Part shown: piece after piece, positions 17,978-26,420 of the stretch | Numbering within the stretch: position 1 is the stretch's first letter | Layout: each line of letters opens with the position of its first letter | Source of the DNA: Streptomyces seoulensis | GTDB taxonomy: Bacteria > Actinomycetota > Actinomycetes > Streptomycetales > Streptomycetaceae | Direction: 5' to 3' | DNA: 64,000 nucleotides | Assembly: GCF_022846655.1 (NCBI RefSeq) | Contig: NZ_AP025667.1 | Coordinates: 2,331,001 to 2,395,000 of the forward strand | Translations under genes and position numbers: made by a program | Notes under the pieces: generated by a model | Told to the model about the DNA's origin: nothing | Seen by the model: the letters and a program-made list of their open reading frames with translations, nothing else | Databases searched by the model: none

Positions 17978-18766
17978 GTGAACGACGGCGACGGGACCCT
18001 CGCGGCCAAGGCCGGAGGGCGGCAGTTCGGTCCGCTCGGCACGGCCTTGGTGATCATTCCGACCTACAACGAGGCGGAGAACATCAAGACCATCGTGGGC
18101 CGGGTACGCAAGGCCGTCCCCGAGGCGCACGTCCTCGTGGCGGACGACAACAGCCCGGACGGCACCGGCAAGCTGGCCGACGAGCTGGCCGTCGCGGACG
18201 ACCACGTCCAGGTGCTGCACCGCAAGGGCAAGGAGGGGCTGGGCGCCGCCTACCTCGCCGGGTTCCGCTGGGGCATGGAGCACGGCTACGGCGTGCTGGT
18301 CGAGATGGACGCCGACGGCTCCCACCAGCCCGAGGAGCTGCCCCGCCTGCTGACCGCCCTCAAGGGCGCCGACCTGGTGCTCGGTTCGCGCTGGGTGCCC
18401 GGCGGCCGGGTGGTGAACTGGCCCAGGTCCCGCGAGGTCATCTCCCGGGGCGGCAGCCTGTACTCCCGCATCGCCCTCGACCTGCCGCTGCGCGACATCA
18501 CCGGCGGCTACCGCGCCTTCCGTGCCGAGACGCTCCAGGGGCTCGGTCTGGAGGAGGTCGCCTCCCAGGGCTACTGCTTCCAGGTCGACCTGGCCCGCCG
18601 CGCGGTCAAGGCCGGCTACCACGTGGTGGAGGTCCCCATCACCTTCGTGGAGCGCGAGTTCGGTGACTCCAAGATGAGCCGGGACATCCTCGTGGAGGCC
18701 CTGTGGCGGGTCACCGCGTGGGGCGTGGGCGACCGCGTCGGCAAGATCAAGGCCAAGGGCAGGTAG
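17978..18766 (+). CDS. ppm1: polyprenol monophosphomannose synthase
   Basis: A 262-residue family 2 glycosyltransferase that transfers mannose from GDP-mannose to polyprenyl phosphate, the donor for protein O-mannosylation and glycolipids at the membrane. Motifs: VIIPTYNEAENI, VADDNSPDGTG, the metal-binding EMDADGSHQPEELP and GSRWVPGG. It ends after the catalytic domain with no Lnt-like acyltransferase part, as in S. coelicolor Ppm1. GTG 17978 lies behind AAGGGGCAGCA; in-frame sequence upstream to 17834 does not look conserved. fxsA follows 75 bases later. Confidence 0.93.
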   Translation: MNDGDGTLAAKAGGRQFGPLGTALVIIPTYNEAENIKTIVGRVRKAVPEAHVLVADDNSPDGTGKLADELAVADDHVQVLHRKGKEGLGAAYLAGFRWGMEHGYGVLVEMDADGSHQPEELPRLLTALKGADLVLGSRWVPGGRVVNWPRSREVISRGGSLYSRIALDLPLRDITGGYRAFRAETLQGLGLEEVASQGYCFQVDLARRAVKAGYHVVEVPITFVEREFGDSKMSRDILVEALWRVTAWGVGDRVGKIKAKGR

Positions 18767-18841
18767 CGCCCGACGGGCCCGGCCGAGGCGGATGATCAAC
18801 CCCTCGTGCGCCGCCGGGCCGGGCCCAGGCACACTGGAAGC

Positions 18842-19396
18842 ATGACGACTGGCCCCTCCACCCCTCCGCAGACCGGGCGGCCCCGGCGTTCGGCGCTGCG
18901 CACGTACCTGCCCCTGGGCATCGCCGCCTGGCTGGTGCTGGAGATCTGGCTGCTGATCCTGGTCGCCGACGCGGCCGGGGGTCTGGCCGTGTTCCTGCTG
19001 CTGGCGGCGGGCTTCGTCGCGGGCGGCGTGATCGTCAAGCGGGCCGGCCGCCGCGCCTTCCGGAACCTGGACGAGGCGCTGCGCCGCGGCACCGCGCCCT
19101 CCTCGGGCGGTGGCAACGGCCTGCTGATGCTCTCCGGGCTGCTGCTGATGCTTCCCGGCATGCTCTCCGACGTGGCCGGACTGCTCCTGCTCCTGCCCCC
19201 GGTGCAGAAGCTCGTACGCCGCCGCACCGAGCACGTGGTGAACCGCAAGCTCCGGGGAGCCACACAGGGTTCCCTCGGCGACGCCTTCCAGCAGGCCCGT
19301 ATCCACCGGCCCGACGGCAAGGTCGTACAGGGCGAGGTCGTCCGCGAGCGGCGCGACGACTCCACCGACGAGCCCCGGCCTCCGCTCAACCGCTGA
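18842..19396 (+). CDS. fxsA: FxsA-family membrane protein
   Basis: A 184-residue membrane protein. Helices are LPLGIAAWLVLEIWLLILV, GLAVFLLLAAGFVAGGVIV and LLMLSGLLLMLPGMLSDVAG; the last carries the P-G-x-x-(S/T)-D motif that marks FxsA/PRK00463-type proteins. E. coli FxsA lessens F exclusion of phage T7, but the cellular role is unknown. A His-, Arg- and Asp-rich cytosolic tail follows. The ATG at 18842 has GGAAG only one base upstream and CACACT seven bases upstream, so a leaderless start is possible. It converges on rbpA through a strong hairpin. Confidence 0.88.
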   Translation: MTTGPSTPPQTGRPRRSALRTYLPLGIAAWLVLEIWLLILVADAAGGLAVFLLLAAGFVAGGVIVKRAGRRAFRNLDEALRRGTAPSSGGGNGLLMLSGLLLMLPGMLSDVAGLLLLLPPVQKLVRRRTEHVVNRKLRGATQGSLGDAFQQARIHRPDGKVVQGEVVRERRDDSTDEPRPPLNR

Positions 19397-19440
19397 AGCG
19401 GGCGGGCCGGGCGTCACGCGCGACCGGGTCCGGGCAGCAC

Positions 19441-19488
19441 AGAACCGCGGGCGCCGTACATCGTGAGATGTACGGCGCCCGCGGTTCT
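19441..19488. terminator. strong bidirectional terminator, fxsA/rbpA
   Basis: A perfect 21-bp stem (19441-19461 with 19468-19488) around the loop CGTGAG, placed between the convergent fxsA and rbpA genes. It is the longest perfect hairpin seen in the window. Confidence 0.85.
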
Positions 19489-19521
19489 ACTGTGCGCTCG
19501 TCCTGGCGCAGCCCCTGGGGG

Positions 19522-19896
19522 CTACGCCGACTTGCGGCTGTCGCGCGGGTGTACCGCGATGTTCATCGCGCCCGAACGCAGGACCGCCAGACGCTCCTCG
19601 AGGACCTCTTCGAGTTCCTCGCGGGTGCGTCGTTCCATCAGCATGTCCCAGTGGGTACGCGCGGGCTTGGCCTTCTTCTCCTCAGGGCCGTCGCCGTCGA
19701 CCAGGAGTGCCTGGGCCCCGCAGACCTTGCACTCCCACTCCGGCGGAATCTCCGCCTCGACCGAGAAGGGCATCTCGAAACGATGCCCCTTCTCGCATGC
19801 GTACTCCACGGCCTGGCGCGGGGCCAGGTCGATACCGCGGTCCGTCTCGTAGCTGGTCACCACGAGGCGCGTACCGCGAAGAGCTCGCTCACTCAT
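19522..19896 (-). CDS. rbpA: RNA polymerase-binding protein RbpA
   Basis: RbpA is the actinobacterial RNA polymerase-binding protein that stabilises open complexes with the principal sigma factor and affects rifampicin tolerance. The 124-residue protein shows the expected zinc residues Cys34, His38, Cys56 and Cys59 (EYACEKGHRF; WECKVCGAQA). The C-terminal sigma-binding helix region (THWDMLMERRTREELEEVL) is also present. Upstream lie an exact sigma-R-type promoter (19958-19983) and a second, housekeeping-like promoter (20033-20061). This agrees with the known disulphide-stress control of rbpA in S. coelicolor (SCO1421). Confidence 0.97.
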   Translation of the reverse strand: MSERALRGTRLVVTSYETDRGIDLAPRQAVEYACEKGHRFEMPFSVEAEIPPEWECKVCGAQALLVDGDGPEEKKAKPARTHWDMLMERRTREELEEVLEERLAVLRSGAMNIAVHPRDSRKSA

Positions 19897-19957
19897 GAAT
19901 CGTGCCTCCCGGGCTTGTCGCCCACAGGACAGGTGTCGCTGTCGTCGTCATCCGGTC

Positions 19958-19983
19958 AACGTCCGGTCGGCGGTAAAGATTCC
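19958..19983 (-). promoter_or_regulatory. sigma-R promoter of rbpA
   Basis: On the minus strand GGAAT (19983-19979) and GTT (19960-19958) are separated by exactly 18 bases, the SigR consensus. The start point would lie near 19950, about 55 bases before the rbpA ATG. Confidence 0.8.
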
Positions 19984-20032
19984 CGTTCCGAGTCCCGTTC
20001 CGGGTCGTGCGTCGCCGTCGTAGCCGCCCTTT

Positions 20033-20081
20033 GTTCTACCCACAGGCGCCCGGTTTGTCACATCTGCTCGCAGATATGACA
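20033..20081 (-). promoter_or_regulatory. second rbpA promoter with overlapping palindrome
   Basis: GTGACA (20061-20056) and TAGAAC (20038-20033), 17 bases apart on the minus strand, resemble a housekeeping promoter. The palindrome TGTCACATCTGC / GCAGATATGACA (20056-20067 and 20070-20081, one mismatch, two-base centre) covers the -35 and extends upstream. It could be an operator. Confidence 0.5.
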
Positions 20082-20163
20082 CAGCGTTTCGCTGTCTTTG
20101 ACGCGCAGTAACGGTACGCCTGGCAGGCCAAACGCGTACACTACCGCCCTTTCGTGTTGAACG

Positions 20164-21510
20164 CTAAATTCTCTCCGGGACCGGATTCCCCGCCTCGCCG
20201 ATCGCACGCCGCACCGGCACCCGCGCCAGCAGGACGAAGCCGATCACGAAGAAGGCCACCAGCGAGACGATGGCGGACCGGTAGCTCCCGGTGAGCTGGT
20301 AGGTCACCCCGAACAGCAGCGGGCCGAGCCAGCTCATGCCCCGGTCGCTCAGCTCGTACGCGGAGAAGTACTCGGCCTCCTTGCCCGGCGGGACCAGGTG
20401 CGAGAAGAGCGAGCGGGACAGCGCCTGGCTGCCGCCGAGCACCAGGCCGATCCCGGCCGCCAGCACGTAGAAGAACACCGGCGCCCCGGCGGGCAGGAAG
20501 TACCCGGCGGCCAGGGTGAGCGTCCATGCCACCAGGGAGCCGAGGATCGTGCGCTGGGCGCCGTGCACCCGCGCCAGCCGGCCCATCGCCAGCGCGCCCG
20601 CCACCGCCAGCACCTGGACCAGCAGGACCGCGCCGATCAGCGTGGACTGGCCGAGGCCCAGTTCCTCCGAGCCGTACACCGACGCCTGGGTGATCACCGT
20701 CTGGATGCCGTCGTTGTAGACGAGGTACGCCAGCAGGAAGGCGAGGGTGCGGGGGTGGCGGCGCATGTCCCGCACCGTCGCCGCGAGCTGGCGCAGGCCG
20801 GTCGGGGCAGCCCCCTCCACGCGCGCGTGCCGGTCGCGCAGTCTGCGCAGCGGCACCAGCGCGAAGGCGCCCCACCACAGCCCGGCCGAGGCCAGGCACA
20901 CCCGCACGGCGGCCGTCTCGGAGAGGCCGAAGGAGTCGTGTGCCGAGTACAGCACCAGGTCGGCGACCAGCATCAGGGAGCCCGCCGCGTAGCCGAAGGC
21001 CCAGCCGCGCGAGGAGACCGCGTCACGGTCGGCGGGCGGGGCGATCTGCGGCAGGTAGGAGTTGTAGAGCATCATCCCGACCGACTGCGCCGCGTTGGCC
21101 ACCACCAGCAGGAGCCCGCCGAGCAGATAGCGGTCGCCGTCCAGGAAGAACATGCCCGTGGTCGCGGCCGCCCCGGTGTACGCGGCCGCCGCCAGCAGGG
21201 GCTTCTTGCGGCCCGTACGGTCGGCCAGGCTGCCCACCAGGGGCATCACCAGCACGGCGACGATCACGGACAGCGAGACCGCGTAGGCGAAGAACGAGCC
21301 CGCCCGCACCGGCACCCCGAGCGGATGCACATAGCCGTCGGCGTCGGCCGCGTGCCGGGCCACCGCGGTGAGGTACGGGCCGAGGAATACGGTCAGGACG
21401 CTCGTGGAGTACACCGAGCACGCCCAGTCGTACACGTACCAGCCGCGCTGCTCGCGTCTCAGTGCGGCCGTCTCGTCGGGCGCCCCCGCCCGCACGGTGT
21501 CGATATCCAC
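20164..21510 (-). CDS. UMF1-type MFS transporter
   Basis: A 448-residue polytopic protein of the UMF1/Atg22-like branch of the major facilitator superfamily. The start REQRGWYVYDWACSVYSTSV is typical of the group, followed by the MFS loop motif GSLADRTGRKKPLL and about twelve helices. Substrate unknown; homologues are called vacuole-effluxer-like. GTG start at 21510. The glycerophosphodiester phosphodiesterase gene upstream on the same strand ends 64 bases before it, so they may be one transcript. A 6-bp hairpin at 20081-20095 is a weak possible terminator. Confidence 0.85.
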   Translation of the reverse strand: MDIDTVRAGAPDETAALRREQRGWYVYDWACSVYSTSVLTVFLGPYLTAVARHAADADGYVHPLGVPVRAGSFFAYAVSLSVIVAVLVMPLVGSLADRTGRKKPLLAAAAYTGAAATTGMFFLDGDRYLLGGLLLVVANAAQSVGMMLYNSYLPQIAPPADRDAVSSRGWAFGYAAGSLMLVADLVLYSAHDSFGLSETAAVRVCLASAGLWWGAFALVPLRRLRDRHARVEGAAPTGLRQLAATVRDMRRHPRTLAFLLAYLVYNDGIQTVITQASVYGSEELGLGQSTLIGAVLLVQVLAVAGALAMGRLARVHGAQRTILGSLVAWTLTLAAGYFLPAGAPVFFYVLAAGIGLVLGGSQALSRSLFSHLVPPGKEAEYFSAYELSDRGMSWLGPLLFGVTYQLTGSYRSAIVSLVAFFVIGFVLLARVPVRRAIGEAGNPVPERI

Positions 21511-21574
21511 CCCGCGCCCCTCGCTTCCCCGCCGCAGTGCCGTGCGAAGGCGGGGGAGGCGTCGCGGGTCCCGG

Positions 21575-22339
21575 TCAGACCCAGACGCCGCGGTCCTCCA
21601 TGACCTCGCGCAACGTGTCGATGTGATCGGTCATGATGCCATCGACCCCCAGATCCAGGAGCCGGTGCATCCGCTCGGGTTCGTTGACCGTCCACACGTG
21701 CACCTGGAGCCCGCGCGCGTGCGCCGCGCGGACGAAGCGCCGGTCGGCCACCGGGACGCCCGCATGGGCCTCGGGCACCTGTGCCGCCACCGCCGAGCCG
21801 CGCACCGGGGCGGGCAGCCCCCAGGAGCTCAGCCGCAGCCCCAGCACGCCCAGGGTGCCGAACGACGTGGCGAGCCTCGGCCCCGCCAGCCGCTGCGCGC
21901 GCCGCACCCGCGCCTCCGAGAAGGAGCCCAGGCAGACCCGGTCCCAGGCGTCCGTCCGCGCCACCAGGTCCAGGAAGGGGCCGAGGGCGGCCTCGGCCTT
22001 GACGTCCACGTTCCAGCGGACCTCCGGGAACGTCTCCAGCAACTCCTCGAAGAGAGGTACGGGCTCCTTGCCGCCCACGCGCGCGCGGCGGACCTCCGCC
22101 CACGGCAGGTCGGCGATGCGGCCGGTGCCGTCGGTGACGCGGTCCAGGGAGTCGTCGTGGAAGGCGACGAGCGTGCCGTCCGCCGTGAGGTGCACGTCGG
22201 TCTCGATGTAGCGGTAGCCCCGCGCGACCGCCCTGCGGAACTGCGCCACGGTGTTCTCCACCCCCTCCGCCGCCCCGCCCCGGTGGGCGAAGGCGATCGG
22301 GCCGGGATGGTCCAGGTACGGATGGCGTATCGGGGTCAC
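21575..22339 (-). CDS. glycerophosphodiester phosphodiesterase
   Basis: A 254-residue cytosolic GDPD, TIM-barrel family, that hydrolyses glycerophosphodiesters to glycerol-3-phosphate and an alcohol. Catalytic motifs are complete: FAHRGGAAEGVENT (active-site His-Arg and metal Glu), YIETDVHLTADG (Glu and Asp) and VAFHDDSLDRVTDG (second His). The C-terminal strand VHVWTVNEPERM is also typical. No signal peptide, so it recycles internal lipid head groups. The GTG start shares bases with the stop of yczE (GTGA), showing translational coupling. Confidence 0.92.
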   Translation of the reverse strand: MTPIRHPYLDHPGPIAFAHRGGAAEGVENTVAQFRRAVARGYRYIETDVHLTADGTLVAFHDDSLDRVTDGTGRIADLPWAEVRRARVGGKEPVPLFEELLETFPEVRWNVDVKAEAALGPFLDLVARTDAWDRVCLGSFSEARVRRAQRLAGPRLATSFGTLGVLGLRLSSWGLPAPVRGSAVAAQVPEAHAGVPVADRRFVRAAHARGLQVHVWTVNEPERMHRLLDLGVDGIMTDHIDTLREVMEDRGVWV

Positions 22340-22989
22340 CGGCGCAGTATCGCGCGCTCCGGCGTACCGGTGGCAACCACCCTGGTCGCCGCGGGAACCG
22401 GGCGCAGCGCGAAGACGCGCAGGAAGAACTGGGCGAGCGGTCCGATGGACAGCGCGTACAGCACGGTGCCGATCCCGACCGTGCCGCCGAGGGCGAAGCC
22501 GGTCGCCACGACCGTGACCTCCACGCAGGTACGGATCAGCCGGATCGAGCGGCCGGTGCGGCGGTGCAGGCCGGTCATCAGGCCGTCGCGCGGGCCCGGG
22601 CCGAAGTCCGCCGCTATGTACAGGCCGGTCGCCGCGCCGTTGAGCACGATCCCGGCGACCAGCAGCGCGATCCTCGCCGCCAGGCCGTGCACACCGGGCA
22701 GCACGGACAGGGTGGCGTCCATGGCGAAGCCGATCACGAGCACGTTGGAGACCGTGCCGAGGCCCGGGCGCTGGCGCAGCGGTATCCACAGCAGCAGGAT
22801 GACGGCGCCGAGCAGGGTCAGGACCACACCCATGCTGAGCCCCGTGCGGGCGGCCAGTCCCTGGTGCAGCACGTTCCACGGCTCCAGGCCGAGACCCGAC
22901 CTGACGAGCAGCGCCGAACTCGCCCCGTACAGCGCGAGTCCCGCGTAGAGCTGGAACAGCCGGCGGGCGAGACGGTCTGGAGCGGACAT
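22336..22989 (-). CDS. yczE: YczE/YyaS/YitT-family membrane protein
   Basis: A 217-residue membrane protein with about five helices (LFQLYAGLALYGASSALLVR, VVLTLLGAVILLLWIPL and others) and the conserved segments GLGLEPWNVLHQGL and ADFGPGPRDGLMTGL. The family is found beside MocR regulators in many bacteria; in Bacillus the pair is YczE/YczR. Function remains undefined. ATG 22989 follows a run of six G with six-base spacing. It is transcribed divergently from the MocR regulator and feeds into the GDPD gene. Confidence 0.88.
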   Translation of the reverse strand: MSAPDRLARRLFQLYAGLALYGASSALLVRSGLGLEPWNVLHQGLAARTGLSMGVVLTLLGAVILLLWIPLRQRPGLGTVSNVLVIGFAMDATLSVLPGVHGLAARIALLVAGIVLNGAATGLYIAADFGPGPRDGLMTGLHRRTGRSIRLIRTCVEVTVVATGFALGGTVGIGTVLYALSIGPLAQFFLRVFALRPVPAATRVVATGTPERAILRR

Positions 22990-23019
22990 GGGAAACCCCC
23001 CTGGGTCGGTGACACCTGG

Positions 23020-23056
23020 AGTGGTGACAGTGGCCTGACCCGTGCCACTCTGTGGC
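23020..23056. promoter_or_regulatory. repeat cluster in the yczE/MocR intergenic region
   Basis: AGTGGT (23020-23025), AGTGGC (23029-23034), inverted GCCACT (23044-23049) and TGTGGC (23051-23056). The middle two form an inverted repeat with a nine-base spacer. MocR regulators bind repeated half-sites between divergent genes, so this is a plausible YczR-type operator. Confidence 0.5.
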
Positions 23057-23107
23057 TTGGGATGCGAAGCCATCCATGGCCAATTCGGGGAAGGTGGACT
23101 GATCTGC

Positions 23108-24613
23108 ATGGCGCATTGGACCTCGGCGGTGGGCGCCGCACAGCTCGCCCGGCTGCTCGGCTCCCAGCAGGACCGCCCCGGCGGCCCCGGCACGCGCCGC
23201 CCGCCCGCCTACCGTGCCCTGGCCGACGGCATCCGGCTGCTCGTCCTCGAGGGCCGCGTCCCCGTGGCGGCCCGGCTGCCCGCCGAACGCGAGCTGGCCC
23301 TCGCCCTCTCCGTCAGCCGCACCACCGTCGCCGCCGCGTACGAGACCCTGCGCACCGAGGGCTTCCTGGAGTCCCGGCGCGGTGCGGGCAGTTGGACGGC
23401 CGTCCCGGCGGGCAACCCGCTGCCGGCGCGCGGGCTGGAACCCCTCCCGCCCGAGGCGCTCGGCTCCATGATCGACCTCGGCTGCGCGGCCCTCCCGGCG
23501 CCCGAGCCCTGGCTCACCCGCGCGGTCACCGGCGCGCTGGAGGACCTGCCGCCCTACGCCCACACCCACGGCGACTACCCGGCCGGGCTGCCCGCGCTGC
23601 GCGCCATGATCGCCGAGCGGTACACCGCGCGGGGCATCCCGACCATGCCCGAGCAGATCATGGTGACGACCGGTGCCATGGGCGCCATCGACGCCATCTG
23701 CCACCTCTTCGCGGGCCGGGGCGAGCGGATCGCCGTGGAGTCGCCGTCCTACGCCAACATCCTCCAGTTGATGCGGGAGGCGGGCGCCCGGCTCGTCCCG
23801 GTCGCCATGGCCGAGGGGCTGAGCGGCTGGGACCTCGACCGCTGGCGCCAGGTGCTGCGCGAGGCCGCGCCCCGGCTCGCCTACGTCGTCGCCGACTTCC
23901 ACAACCCGACGGGCGCGCTGGCCGACGAGGACCAGCGGCGCCGGCTCGTCGACGCGGCCCGCGCGGCCGGGACCGTGCTGGTCGCCGACGAGACGATGAG
24001 CGAGCTGTGGTTCGAGGAGGAGCTGGGCCGGAACATGCCGCGCCCGATGTGCGGCTTCGACCCGGCCGGCTCGACCGTCATCACGGTCGGCTCGGCCAGC
24101 AAGGCGTTCTGGGCCGGGATGCGCATCGGCTGGGTGCGGGCCGCCCCGGACGTCATCCGCAGCCTGGTCTCCGCGCGTGCCTACGCCGACCTCGGCACGC
24201 CGGTGCTGGAGCAGTTGGCGGTGCACTGGCTGTTCAGCTCCGGCGGCTGGGAACAGGCCGTGGCGCTGCGCCGGGCCCAGGCCCGCGAGAACCGCGACGC
24301 CTTGGTCTCCGCGCTGCGCCGGGAGCTGCCCGACTGGGAGTACGAGGTGCCGTCCGGCGGTCTGACCCTCTGGGTGCGCACCGGCGGACTCTCCGGCTCC
24401 CGTCTCGCCGAGGCGGGCGAACGCGTGGGCGTCCGCGTCCCCTCCGGCCCCCGCTTCGGCGTGGACGGCGCCTTCGAGGGGTATCTGCGGCTGCCGTTCA
24501 CCGTGGGGGGCGCGGTCGCGGACGAGGCCGCCTCCCGGCTGGCGTCGGCCGCGCGGCTGGTGGAGTCGGGGGTCACCGGGGGCGGCGAGGCGCCGGGGGC
24601 GTTCGTGGCGTAG
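23108..24613 (+). CDS. MocR (GntR/aminotransferase) regulator, YczR-type
   Basis: A 501-residue MocR-type protein. Residues about 38-100 form a GntR winged helix (LALALSVSRTTVAAAYETLR). Residues 130-500 form a fold-type I aminotransferase domain that binds pyridoxal phosphate through Lys332 in GSASKAFWAGMRIGW, with FHNPTGAL as the conserved Asn loop. MocR proteins sense PLP or amino compounds and usually control the divergent gene, here yczE. ATG 23108 is chosen because the sequence upstream is the intergenic operator region. Confidence 0.92.
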   Translation: MAHWTSAVGAAQLARLLGSQQDRPGGPGTRRPPAYRALADGIRLLVLEGRVPVAARLPAERELALALSVSRTTVAAAYETLRTEGFLESRRGAGSWTAVPAGNPLPARGLEPLPPEALGSMIDLGCAALPAPEPWLTRAVTGALEDLPPYAHTHGDYPAGLPALRAMIAERYTARGIPTMPEQIMVTTGAMGAIDAICHLFAGRGERIAVESPSYANILQLMREAGARLVPVAMAEGLSGWDLDRWRQVLREAAPRLAYVVADFHNPTGALADEDQRRRLVDAARAAGTVLVADETMSELWFEEELGRNMPRPMCGFDPAGSTVITVGSASKAFWAGMRIGWVRAAPDVIRSLVSARAYADLGTPVLEQLAVHWLFSSGGWEQAVALRRAQARENRDALVSALRRELPDWEYEVPSGGLTLWVRTGGLSGSRLAEAGERVGVRVPSGPRFGVDGAFEGYLRLPFTVGGAVADEAASRLASAARLVESGVTGGGEAPGAFVA

Positions 24614-24678
24614 GGGCCGTGGGGCGGGGCGTCCACGGGGCATCCTCGCGCCGCTCGTGGCGACGGCCCGCAGAAACC

Positions 24679-24715
24679 GCCCGTGCCCGCTCCAGGAGGT
24701 GGAGCGGGCACGGGC
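24679..24715. terminator. bidirectional terminator, MocR gene/sffA
   Basis: A perfect 15-bp stem (GCCCGTGCCCGCTCC at 24679-24693 and its complement at 24701-24715) around AGGAGGT, between convergent genes. Confidence 0.8.
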
Positions 24716-24727
24716 GTCTGCCTCGGG

Positions 24728-26332
24728 TCAGGCGCGGTCCGCCGGTACCGCGTCGGCGGGCTCGGCCGGGGACACGACCTCCGGTGAGCGGGTCGGCTCC
24801 GTCTCCGCGGGGGTGGTGCGGGCCGGGAGCAGGGACAGCACGGCCTGGCGGGCCGGTTCCGGGGCCGCCTCGTCGTAGGGGTCCGGGGTGGCCGGGACCT
24901 GGAGACGGTGGACCGGACCGGAGCCGAGGCGGGCGTAGCCGCGGCCGGGGGGGATCTGGTCCGGCGGGGTGGTGTGCGCAGGTGCGCCCAGGGTCGCGGC
25001 GACCTGGTCCGGTGACGCCGGGCCCAGGACCACCCGGGCGCGGGTGTGCTGGCCGATGGCCTCGCTCAGGTGGTCCGCGCTGTCGAACTGCTCGGCGACC
25101 ACCACGGTCACGCCCGCCGCCCGCCCGTGCCGCAGCGGGACCTGCAGCAGGGCCTGCGGGTCGGTGCGGTGCTCCGCCTCCGCGAGGTGGGTGAAGACGG
25201 TCGGGCGGTCCAGGAGGACCCACAGGGGACGCGTGGTGTCCTCCGGCGGCGGACTGCCCGCCTGCCGGGCCTGGTTGACCGCGATGAGCCGCCGCTCCGT
25301 CTCCTGGGCGGCCCACTCCAGCCCGGTCACCGCGCCGGCCGGTGCGCACTCCACGGCGAGCACGCCCTCCCGGCCGATGAGGCAGGAGTACTCGCCGGTG
25401 CCCCCGCCGTCGACGATCATGACGTCGCCGTGCCGGAGCGCCTGGAGGGCGATGGAGCGCACCAGCGTGGAGGTGCCGCTGCCGGGGTGCCCCATGACCA
25501 GCAGATGGGGCTCCGGCGAGCGGCTGCCGGTGCGCCAGACCACCGGAGGCACGTCGCACCGCTCGTCGCCGTAGGAGAGCGGGAGGGTGCGCTGGACCTC
25601 GTCGGGGTCGGTGAAGCCGAGCACCGTCTCGCCCGGCGCGGTGACGAAGCGCTGGGCGGTGATGCCGGTGGGCAGGGGGGCGAGGGCGCTCAGCGTGAGC
25701 CGGTTGCCCTCCTCCTCCCAGGAGAAGCGGTACTCCCGGCCCCGCCCCGCCTTCGCGGTCAGCAGCCGCTCGACCCGCGTGCGGGTCTCCGGGTCGCCGT
25801 CCGGGAAGTACGCCGGGTAGCGGATGGTGATCCGTTCGAGCCGGCCGCCCTCGTCGAACTCGTGCTCCGCGAAGACCGCGTCCCACTCGCCGCCGTGCGC
25901 GTACATCGGCGCCGGGTCGTCGGCGAGGGAGAAGCAGGGCACCAGCGCCTCGTACAGCGACTGGAGCCGTTCGGTCTGCGCGGGGTCGGGGCCCTCGGGC
26001 GCGGCCGGTGCGTGGTCGCGCCCGTACCAGGCCGCCGCGACCATCAGGCTCACGGCGGCCAGCAGCGGGCCGTACGGCATCAGCGCCACCGCCATGATCA
26101 CGGCGGCCGCCAGGAACAGCAGCGGCCCCCGCTTCTCCTTCGGGGTGGCGGCCCACTTGGCCCGCCCGGCCAGGGCCAGTCGGCGCAGGCCGCGCGAGAT
26201 GGTGATCAGCGGGTGGAGGACGTCCGTGGCGCTGTCCGCCGCAGTCCGGGCCAGCTCCCGGCTCCGGGCGATCTGCATCCGGGCGACCTGCGCGCTGTCC
26301 TTGCTCAGAATGCGGGGGAGAGGCCGGGCCAC
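24728..26332 (-). CDS. sffA: SffA, SpoIIIE/FtsK-like septal protein
   Basis: A 534-residue protein matching SffA, the FtsK/SpoIIIE-like partner of SmeA in Streptomyces sporulation septa. An N-terminal membrane region (about residues 70-100, GPLLFLAAAVIMAVALMPYG) precedes a soluble beta-rich part and a RecA-like motor domain (about 255-480). The P-loop reads GHPGSGTST (281-289), so the usual Walker A lysine is Thr287. The Walker B strand is DVMIVDGGG. True ATP-driven translocation is therefore doubtful. The acidic, Pro-rich tail is variable. It lies 88 bases behind smeA and is surely co-transcribed with it. The annotation rests on this gene pair and on fold. Confidence 0.82.
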   Translation of the reverse strand: MARPLPRILSKDSAQVARMQIARSRELARTAADSATDVLHPLITISRGLRRLALAGRAKWAATPKEKRGPLLFLAAAVIMAVALMPYGPLLAAVSLMVAAAWYGRDHAPAAPEGPDPAQTERLQSLYEALVPCFSLADDPAPMYAHGGEWDAVFAEHEFDEGGRLERITIRYPAYFPDGDPETRTRVERLLTAKAGRGREYRFSWEEEGNRLTLSALAPLPTGITAQRFVTAPGETVLGFTDPDEVQRTLPLSYGDERCDVPPVVWRTGSRSPEPHLLVMGHPGSGTSTLVRSIALQALRHGDVMIVDGGGTGEYSCLIGREGVLAVECAPAGAVTGLEWAAQETERRLIAVNQARQAGSPPPEDTTRPLWVLLDRPTVFTHLAEAEHRTDPQALLQVPLRHGRAAGVTVVVAEQFDSADHLSEAIGQHTRARVVLGPASPDQVAATLGAPAHTTPPDQIPPGRGYARLGSGPVHRLQVPATPDPYDEAAPEPARQAVLSLLPARTTPAETEPTRSPEVVSPAEPADAVPADRA

Positions 26333-26420
26333 TGCTGTCTCCTGTGGGTGCGTACGGGCGTGGGGAGCTCCCCCTCGGACGGGACCCGCCGGTCCGCGTG
26401 GCCTCGGGGGAGGAACGGGG

